In this document: positions 1 through 4,389 of the stretch, in pieces | Layout of the letters: every line of letters starts with the position of its first letter | How positions within the stretch are numbered: the stretch's first letter is position 1 | Assembly: GCA_030041195.1 (NCBI GenBank) | Contig: JASHOI010000738.1 | Coordinates: forward strand, 1 to 5,324 | Direction of reading: 5' to 3' | DNA from: Streptosporangiaceae bacterium | GTDB lineage: Bacteria; Actinomycetota; Actinomycetes; Streptosporangiales; Streptosporangiaceae | DNA length: 5,324 nucleotides | Program-made: the position numbers and the translations under genes | Notes under the pieces: generated by a model | What the model was told of the DNA's origin: nothing | The model's input: the letters and a program-made list of their open reading frames with translations, nothing else | Database searches by the model: none

Positions 1-6
1 CCCGCG

Positions 7-1023
7 ATGAGCGTCATCGACATGCACGCGCACCTCGCGGTCCCGGCCGCCGAGGCGCTGGTGGCCAGCGCGATCGGCATGGCCGACGAGGCCGCGGCCG
101 AGCAGGCCTCCCACTCGGCGCGGTCCCTGGAGGTCAACCGCGCCCAGCTCTCCCGGGTGGTGCCGCTGATGACCGACCTGGACCGGCGGCTCGCGGACAT
201 GGACGCGATGGGCGTGGACGTCCAGGCGGTCGGGCCGATGCCGATGCACCATTACTGGGCCGACGAGGCGCTGGCCGCCGACTTCACCCGGGCGACGAAC
301 GAGGGCATCGCGGCGTTCTGCGCCAGGGCCCCGCACCGCCTGGCCGGCCTGGGCACGGTGCCGCTGCAGCACCCCGAGCTCGCCGCGGCCGAGCTGCGCA
401 ACGCGGTCAGGACTCTTGGCCTGCGCGGGGCCAGCGTGTCCACCACGGTTGCCGGGCGGGAGCTGGCCGACCCGGCACACGACCCGTTCTGGGCCATGGC
501 GCGAGAACTGGGCGCGGTCGTGCTGATCCATCCGTGGGGCACCAGCCTGGGACCACGGCTGGCCGCCCACTACCTCGGCAACGTCGTTGGCCAGCCCACC
601 GAGACCACGATCGCGCTGTCGCACCTGATCTTCTCGGGAGTGCTGGACCGGCATCCCGGGCTGCGGCTGTGCGCCTGCCACGGCGGCGGCTACCTGCCGG
701 TCTACATCGGGCGGTCCGATCACGCCTGGCAGGTGCGGCCGGACGCGCGCGGGTGCGCCCGGCTGCCCAGCGAATACCTGCGCGAGATCTGGTTCGACTC
801 GCTGGTGTTCACCCCCCGGGGGCTCGAGCACCTGGTGGACGTCGCCGGGGCCGGCCGGGTGGTGCTGGGCACCGACTACCCGTTCGACATGGGAGTCGGT
901 GACCCGCTCGCCCGCCTGGACGCCGCGGCCGGCCTGAGCGAGGCCGACCGGGCCGCGATCCGCGGCCGGAATGCGTGCGAGCTGCTCGCGGCGGCCACCA
1001 CGACCACAGGGAGGAGCAGTTGA
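7..1023 (+). CDS. ACMSD-like amidohydrolase family protein (probable metal-dependent decarboxylase or hydrolase)
   Basis: This 338-residue protein has the layout of the amidohydrolase_2 / ACMSD family (aminocarboxymuconate-semialdehyde decarboxylase, gamma-resorcylate and 5-carboxyvanillate decarboxylases), which are TIM-barrel, usually zinc-dependent cytosolic enzymes. Visible signature residues are the N-terminal H-x-H (H7, H9 in IDMHAH), H175 in LIHPWG, H225 in CHGGGYLP and D290 in GTDYPFDMG. Order and spacing match the metal ligands and catalytic His of ACMSD, and the length is typical. The ATG at 7 is chosen because the H-x-H motif normally lies within about ten residues of the start; no ribosome binding site can be judged because only six bases precede it. 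It is the first visible gene of a four-gene operon, and its TGA overlaps the TTG start of the VOC gene. In such a neighbourhood, decarboxylation of a carboxylated aromatic or ring-cleavage product is likely, but a hydrolase role is possible. Family is firm; substrate is unknown. Confidence 0.9.
   Translation: MSVIDMHAHLAVPAAEALVASAIGMADEAAAEQASHSARSLEVNRAQLSRVVPLMTDLDRRLADMDAMGVDVQAVGPMPMHHYWADEALAADFTRATNEGIAAFCARAPHRLAGLGTVPLQHPELAAAELRNAVRTLGLRGASVSTTVAGRELADPAHDPFWAMARELGAVVLIHPWGTSLGPRLAAHYLGNVVGQPTETTIALSHLIFSGVLDRHPGLRLCACHGGGYLPVYIGRSDHAWQVRPDARGCARLPSEYLREIWFDSLVFTPRGLEHLVDVAGAGRVVLGTDYPFDMGVGDPLARLDAAAGLSEADRAAIRGRNACELLAAATTTTGRSS
1009..1016 (+). promoter_or_regulatory. Ribosome binding site of the VOC gene
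   Basis: GGGAGGAG is a strong Shine-Dalgarno match lying inside the end of the amidohydrolase gene, three bases before a TTG at 1020-1022. It decides the start of the VOC protein, since no ATG or GTG lies at a suitable distance. The TTG overlaps the amidohydrolase TGA (TTGA), an arrangement that favours translational coupling. Confidence 0.75.
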
Positions 1024-1457
1024 CACCAGCCCCGACGTTCGACCACGTCGGCATCTCCGTGGCCGACCTCGCCGTGGCCGCGGACTGGTACTGCGCCGCG
1101 CTCGGCCTGGAGCGGGAATTCGAGTTCGAGGTCCCGCACGCCGGGCTGCGCGGCGCGATGCTGCTGAGCGCGGCCGGCTACCGGGTCGAGCTGCTCGAGC
1201 GGGCCGGATCGGCGCTCCCGGGCCCGCCGCCGGGCGGCCCGAACGAGGCCGCCCTGCGCCGCGGGTACGGGCACATGTGCCTGGACGTCCCCGACGTCGA
1301 CGCCGCGCACGCGGCGATGCTGTCGGCCGGCGCGGCCGACCGCATGCCGCCGCGTGCCTCCCCCGAGCCCGGGGTGCGGATGGCGTTCGTGGCCGACCCG
1401 GAAGGCAACCTCATCGAGCTGATCGACCGGACGGCCGCCCGTGCCCGCGGGAACTGA
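1020..1457 (+). CDS. VOC family (glyoxalase/bleomycin-resistance/dioxygenase fold) protein
   Basis: From the TTG start this is a 145-residue protein with the paired beta-alpha-beta-beta-beta modules of the vicinal oxygen chelate superfamily. Module 1 begins at FDHVGISVADL (residues 7-17) and module 2 at GHMCLDVPDV (84-93). The expected four metal ligands are all present: H9, E57 (in YRVELLE), H85 and E133 (in GNLIELID), the glyoxalase I / methylmalonyl-CoA epimerase pattern. The final DPEGNLIEL motif is typical of the family. A longer reading from an ATG at 975 would only add residues that overlap the amidohydrolase end and has no good ribosome binding site, so TTG 1020 is preferred. Its 3' end overlaps the SDR gene by 17 bases. 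Metal-dependent isomerase, epimerase, lyase and ring-cleaving dioxygenase activities all occur in this fold. At this size a single-domain isomerase/lyase is likelier than a classical two-domain extradiol dioxygenase. Exact reaction unknown. Confidence 0.87.
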   Translation: MTPAPTFDHVGISVADLAVAADWYCAALGLEREFEFEVPHAGLRGAMLLSAAGYRVELLERAGSALPGPPPGGPNEAALRRGYGHMCLDVPDVDAAHAAMLSAGAADRMPPRASPEPGVRMAFVADPEGNLIELIDRTAARARGN

Positions 1458-2244
1458 GCCGCGCGGCGCCGGACGGGGACGCCTCGCTGGCAAGGTGGCG
1501 CTGATCACCGGCACCGGCGGCGGGATGGGCCGCGCCGCGGCGGTCCTGTTCGCGAGCGAGGGGGCGCGCGTGGTGGGGTGTGACATCAACCCCGACGGCT
1601 CGGCGGAGACCGTCGAGCTGGCCACGGCGGCCGGCGGCGAGATGACCGCGATGGCCCCGGTCGACCTCGGCGACCCCGACGCCGCCGCGGACTGGGTCGA
1701 TCGGGCGGCCGCGGCGTACGGCGGCGTCGACGTGCTCTACAACAACGCCTCGGCGATCCGGATGGCGCCGATTGACGAGCTCAGCGTGCCCGACTGGGAT
1801 TTCACGCTGCGTAACGAGCTCTACACGGTTTTCTATGTGACCCGCGCGGCCTGGCCGCACCTGGTCGCGCGGGGCGGCGGGTCGATCATCAACGTGGGGT
1901 CGATCGCTGCGATGCGCGGCGTCGAGTTCGTCGAGCAGAACGCGCACAGCGCGGCCAAGGCCGGGTGTGCCGCGCTGACCCTGCAGTTCGTCGCCGAGGG
2001 CGGCAGGCACCGGATCCGCGCCAACACGATCAGCCCGGGGCTGATCCACACCCCGGCCACCGACCCGGTGATCTCCGACCCGCCGGAGCTGTTCCGGCGC
2101 ATGGTCCTGGACCGGATCCCGATGGGCCGGGTCGGCCGCCCCGACGACGTCGCGCGGGTGGCGCTGTTCCTGGCCTCGGACGAGTCGGAGTGGATCTCCG
2201 GCGCCAACATCGTCGTCGACGGCGGACTGACCACGCTGGGTTAG
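1441..2244 (+). CDS. Short-chain dehydrogenase/reductase (SDR) with His in place of catalytic Tyr
   Basis: This is a 267-residue classical SDR with a Rossmann fold. Visible motifs are the dinucleotide-binding GTGGGMG (G24, G28, G30), D48 at the end of beta-2 (CDIN, suggesting NAD(H) rather than NADP(H) preference), D75 in APVDL, NNAS at 101-104, N125 of the catalytic tetrad, S154 in INVGS and K173. The C-terminal SPGLIHTP, IPMGRVGRPDDVA and ISGANIVVDGG stretches are typical of the family. The YxxxK motif reads H169-S-A-A-K173: codon CAC stands where TAC would be expected. The reading frame is otherwise intact and shows no decay. The start is the GTG at 1441, inside the VOC gene; it has no clear ribosome binding site, so translation may depend on coupling. 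The first 14 residues look like a poorly conserved tail before LAGKVALITG. The role is probably NAD-dependent oxidation or reduction of a pathway intermediate, though the missing Tyr leaves the chemistry open. Confidence 0.92.
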   Translation: MPAGTEPRGAGRGRLAGKVALITGTGGGMGRAAAVLFASEGARVVGCDINPDGSAETVELATAAGGEMTAMAPVDLGDPDAAADWVDRAAAAYGGVDVLYNNASAIRMAPIDELSVPDWDFTLRNELYTVFYVTRAAWPHLVARGGGSIINVGSIAAMRGVEFVEQNAHSAAKAGCAALTLQFVAEGGRHRIRANTISPGLIHTPATDPVISDPPELFRRMVLDRIPMGRVGRPDDVARVALFLASDESEWISGANIVVDGGLTTLG

Positions 2245-2248
2245 GAGG
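2243..2248 (+). promoter_or_regulatory. Ribosome binding site of the FAH gene
   Basis: AGGAGG is a perfect Shine-Dalgarno core sharing bases with the SDR stop codon (TAGGAGG), nine bases before the ATG at 2258. It fixes the FAH start and places the initiating ribosome where the SDR ribosome terminates. Confidence 0.8.
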
Positions 2249-2257
2249 ACCCGCCTT

Positions 2258-3244
2258 ATGACCCTGGCCGACTGGGACCTGGCCGGACCGTTCGCGCTCG
2301 GCACGTTCGCCGCCCCCGGCGGCGAGCCGTTCCCCGGCCTGGTCGCGGCCGGGCGCGTCCGCGACCTGCGCGCCGACGGGCTGCCGCGGTCAACCCGCGA
2401 GCTGCTCGCCGACTGGGACGCCGCGCTGACGAGGCTGGCCGAGCTCGCCGACCGCGGCGACGGCACCTGGCTGCCCGCCGCCGAGGTGCGGACGCTGCCG
2501 CCGGTCGAGCCGCGGAACCTGCTGCAGAGCGGCGCGAACTACCGCAAGCACGTCATCGACATCATCGTGTCCGAGCACGACCCGGCGGACGGCCGGACCA
2601 CCGAGCAGGTCCGCGCGGATGCCGCAGCGTTCATGGAGCACCGGGCGGCCAGCACGGACCCGTACCTGTTCATCGGGCTGGCCAGCGCGATGTGCGGGGC
2701 GTTCGACGACATCGTGCTGCCCGCCGAGGGCACGCAGCACGACTGGGAACTCGAGCTCGCCGCGGTGATCGGCCGCCCGGCCCGGCGGGTGCCGCCGGAG
2801 CAGGCGCTCGGCCACGTCGCCGGGTACACGATCTGCAACGACGTGACCACGCGCGACCTGGTCTACCGGCCGGACCTGGGGAAGATCGGCACCGACTGGC
2901 TGCGCAGCAAGAACGCGCCCACGTTCCTGCCCACCGGCCCGGTGCTGGTGCCGAGCAGGTTCGTCGACGACCCGATGGACCTGCGGATCACGCTGAGCCT
3001 GAACGGCAAGGTGATGCAGGACGAGTCGACCAAGGACATGATCTTCGACGTGGCCCGGCTGGTCTCCTACGCCTCGCACATCACCGCGCTGCGGCCCGGC
3101 GACCTCATCCTGACCGGGTCGCCGGCCGGCAACGGCGCCCACTGGCGCCGGTTCCTGACCGACGGCGACCAGATCGACGCGGGGATCACCGGCCTCGGCT
3201 GGCAGCGCAACCGCTGCGTAGCGGAATCCGCCCGTACCGAGTAA
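2258..3244 (+). CDS. Fumarylacetoacetate hydrolase (FAH) family protein
   Basis: This 328-residue protein has a divergent N-terminal region (about 1-85) followed by the FAH catalytic fold. FAH-type enzymes bind Mg2+ or similar and cleave or isomerise 2-oxo acids: acylpyruvate hydrolases, 2-oxo-hept-3-ene-dioate hydratase/isomerase, oxaloacetate decarboxylase. Visible residues are H98 in NYRKHV, the metal-binding acids E164 and E166 in DWELEL, D195 in GYTICNDVTTRD, K218 in RSKNAPTFLPTGP and the TGSPAGNG loop at 286-293. All the usual catalytic positions appear intact. The start has an excellent ribosome binding site. An insertion rich in charged residues between H98 and the PYLFIG segment (about 102-130) is longer than in minimal FAHD1-type proteins. 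It is the last gene of the operon, followed by a convergent intergenic region. It plausibly performs the terminal C-C bond hydrolysis or hydration in a ring-cleavage pathway; the substrate cannot be assigned. Confidence 0.92.
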   Translation: MTLADWDLAGPFALGTFAAPGGEPFPGLVAAGRVRDLRADGLPRSTRELLADWDAALTRLAELADRGDGTWLPAAEVRTLPPVEPRNLLQSGANYRKHVIDIIVSEHDPADGRTTEQVRADAAAFMEHRAASTDPYLFIGLASAMCGAFDDIVLPAEGTQHDWELELAAVIGRPARRVPPEQALGHVAGYTICNDVTTRDLVYRPDLGKIGTDWLRSKNAPTFLPTGPVLVPSRFVDDPMDLRITLSLNGKVMQDESTKDMIFDVARLVSYASHITALRPGDLILTGSPAGNGAHWRRFLTDGDQIDAGITGLGWQRNRCVAESARTE

Positions 3245-3260
3245 CCGGCACTGCCCTCGC

Positions 3261-3306
3261 CCGGAGCGCACCCCAGCCGGAGCGCACCCCAGCCGGAGCG
3301 CACCCC
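3261..3306. repeat. Three-copy 16-bp tandem repeat
   Basis: The unit CCGGAGCGCACCCCAG occurs at 3261-3276 and 3277-3292, and again at 3293-3306 for its first 14 bases, with no mismatch. A degraded further copy may follow (CAGCCGGTGAGC, 3309-3320). It begins 17 bases after the FAH stop codon, in the convergent intergenic region. Its function is unknown; it could be a slippage-prone spacer or part of the 3' untranslated region. Confidence 0.9.
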
Positions 3307-3324
3307 CTCAGCCGGTGAGCTAAA

Positions 3325-3375
3325 TGATCTAGGAGCCTCGCGTGCAAATGCTGCCGGTGATCCTCCTAGATCACC
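3325..3375. terminator. Inverted repeats between convergent genes, candidate bidirectional terminator
   Basis: TGATCTAGGAG (3325-3335) is perfectly complementary to CTCCTAGATCA (3363-3373), an 11-bp stem with a 27-base loop. The right arm also belongs to a tighter hairpin, GGTGATC (3356-3362) pairing with GATCACC (3369-3375) around the 6-base loop CTCCTA. The position between the FAH stop and the IclR stop, read convergently, fits a two-way terminator. There is no T tract on either side, which is common in high-GC actinobacteria but lowers certainty. It could instead be a protein-binding site. Confidence 0.5.
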
Positions 3376-3416
3376 GAGAAATCCGGACCGCACGCCCGGG
3401 GAACGCGGGTTGAGTG

Positions 3417-4202
3417 TCAGATGACCTGGGCCGCGATCTTGTCGGCTGCTGAGCGGACGGTCGGCCCGAGCTTGCTCACGAGTTCGCTCATCGCCACCGG
3501 GGACCACGGAATCGCGACGTTGACCGCGGCGACGACCTGGCCGGACCGCGATCGTATCGGCGCGGCGATCGATCGCAGCGCGCTCTCGAGCTCCTCGTCG
3601 TTGGTGGCGATGTTGCTGCGGCGTACCTTTTCGAGCTCCCTGAGCAGCGAGCTCTTGTCGGTCAGGGTGCGCGGCCCACGCTGGACCAGCTCGATGCGGT
3701 CCAGCAGCTGGTCGAGATCGGGGCGTGGCATGTATGCCAGCAGCGCCTTGCCGGTGGCGCTGCAGTAGGAGGGCAGCCGGGAGCCGACGTGCAGGCTGAA
3801 CTCGAGGTGATGGTAGCGGCCCGGGCGTCCCCGGACCCGGTCGATCAAGATCACGTCAGCGTCGTCGCGGATGGCCAGGTTCGAGGTGTGCCCGGTGGTC
3901 TCGGTGAGCTGGCGCAGATACGGCGCCGCGATCTCACGCAGTTCCAGCGAGCCGAGCACCGAGAATCCCAGGTCCAGCACGCGCGGGCCCAGGCGGTACC
4001 GGCGTGTCGACGCCTCCTGCTCGAGGTAACGGAGCGAGGCGAGCGTGGCGACGTAGCGGTGTGTCGTGCTGCGGGTGAGGCCCAGCTCGCGAGCCAGCTC
4101 GCTGATCCCCAGCGCCGGGCGGTCGGGCCTGAACGCCGACAGGACCGCCAGGCCTCGCTCCAGCGATTGGGAAAAGCCCGGGCCGTTGGTTACACGCGGC
4201 AT
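3417..4202 (-). CDS. IclR-family transcriptional regulator
   Basis: From the ATG at 4202 this is a 261-residue protein of normal IclR-family length. The N-terminal winged helix-turn-helix spans about residues 10-70 (SQSLERGLAVLSAF, then ISELARELGLTRSTTHRYVATL as the recognition region, then a wing near RRYRLG). The effector-binding IclR domain follows from about 80 to 261, including YCSATGKALLA (about residues 143-153) and the C-terminal AAPIRSRSGQVVAAVNVA segment. The QSLERGLAVL opening and LPSYCSATGKALLA segment resemble the PcaR/PcaU-type group that senses aromatic acids, but this is a resemblance only. A GTG 14 codons upstream (4244) would give 275 residues. It is not preferred, because the added residues are not IclR-like and a promoter with operator-like repeats lies in that stretch. 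The gene is divergent from the solute-binding protein gene and convergent with the FAH operon. It likely regulates itself, the transporter and perhaps the catabolic genes. Confidence 0.93.
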   Translation of the reverse strand: MPRVTNGPGFSQSLERGLAVLSAFRPDRPALGISELARELGLTRSTTHRYVATLASLRYLEQEASTRRYRLGPRVLDLGFSVLGSLELREIAAPYLRQLTETTGHTSNLAIRDDADVILIDRVRGRPGRYHHLEFSLHVGSRLPSYCSATGKALLAYMPRPDLDQLLDRIELVQRGPRTLTDKSSLLRELEKVRRSNIATNDEELESALRSIAAPIRSRSGQVVAAVNVAIPWSPVAMSELVSKLGPTVRSAADKIAAQVI

Positions 4203-4239
4203 GTTCCGAATATTAGAACACTGTCTTGATATTTGAACA
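4202..4239. promoter_or_regulatory. Two tandem operator-like repeats over the IclR promoter
   Basis: Site 1 (4202-4220) is a 19-base interrupted palindrome, TGTTC-N9-GAACA. Site 2 (4222-4239), TGTCTTGATATTTGAACA, matches site 1 closely if one base is gapped, sharing the ATATT core and GAACA end, and is a poorer palindrome. The two lie about 20 bases apart, close to two helical turns. Site 1 covers the putative -10 and site 2 overlaps the -35. IclR proteins bind such short palindromes as dimers or tetramers, so autoregulation is the natural reading. Control of the divergent transporter gene is possible. Confidence 0.5.
4210..4237 (-). promoter_or_regulatory. Putative leaderless promoter of the IclR gene
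   Basis: Read on the minus strand, TAATAT (plus 4210-4215) is a full match to the actinobacterial TANNNT -10 element. It ends seven bases before the ATG at 4202, so transcription would begin at or next to the start codon, giving a leaderless mRNA. A weak -35, TTCAAA (plus 4232-4237), lies 16 bases upstream. There is no convincing Shine-Dalgarno sequence before this ATG, which agrees with leaderless translation. Confidence 0.5.
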
Positions 4240-4261
4240 GGCACTTATCCCGGGCGCTGGG

Positions 4262-4294
4262 TGCCAAGCGGCCACCAAGCCGCTGCCAAGCGGC
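4262..4294. repeat. Three 11-bp tandem units upstream of the transporter gene
   Basis: TGCCAAGCGGC occurs exactly at 4262-4272 and 4284-4294, with a related unit CACCAAGCCGC (three mismatches) filling 4273-4283. The exact 11-base period is about one helical turn, so the units would face one side of the DNA. They sit between the IclR promoter and the solute-binding protein gene, a fitting place for an activator site; chance in GC-rich DNA cannot be excluded. Confidence 0.6.
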
Positions 4295-4377
4295 GGCGCG
4301 CATACTGCGCCCTGGGAGGCCCTCGACGTTGCTCGATGACCGGCTGCAAGCCAGCTTCCCGAGGTTTGCCGAAGTCC

Positions 4378-4384
4378 GAAGGAG
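4378..4384 (+). promoter_or_regulatory. Ribosome binding site of the solute-binding protein gene
   Basis: GAAGGAG lies five bases before the ATG at 4390 and supports that start, which is followed directly by a good lipoprotein signal peptide. Confidence 0.75.
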
Positions 4385-4389
4385 CACAC

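Noticed and set aside
1..10. Possible ATGA overlap with the end of an upstream gene (TGA at 8-10)
   Set aside because: Only six bases precede the ATG, so an upstream frame cannot be assessed.
975..1019. Upstream extension of the VOC protein to an ATG at 975
   Set aside because: The added residues do not belong to the VOC fold, overlap the amidohydrolase end and lack a ribosome binding site, while TTG 1020 has a strong one.
876..1625. Minus-strand open frame across the amidohydrolase, VOC and SDR genes
   Set aside because: It spans three real genes on the other strand and has biased composition; a shadow frame.
1411..2466. Long minus-strand open frame (351 codons) opposite the SDR gene
   Set aside because: It is a GC-rich shadow, rich in Arg, Ala, Gly and Pro, with no recognisable domain, and it covers a clear SDR gene.
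2390..3271. Minus-strand open frame (293 codons) opposite the FAH gene
   Set aside because: It mirrors the FAH codons, has low-complexity composition and no motif.
3067..3507. Minus-strand open frame crossing the convergent intergenic region
   Set aside because: It overlaps the ends of both the FAH and IclR genes and translates through the tandem repeat; no family features.
3421..4229. Plus-strand open frames at 3421-3768 and 3789-4229 opposite the IclR gene
   Set aside because: The minus-strand IclR protein is unmistakable, and these frames have no recognisable domain.
4203..4244. Longer IclR start at GTG 4244
   Set aside because: The extra 14 residues are not IclR-like, and the region reads better as promoter and operator; kept as a minor alternative.
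4301..4306. CATACT as -10 box for the solute-binding protein gene
   Set aside because: It matches only the two key A/T positions, has no -35 at proper distance, and lies inside an imperfect GGCGC/GCGCC palindrome; too weak to annotate.
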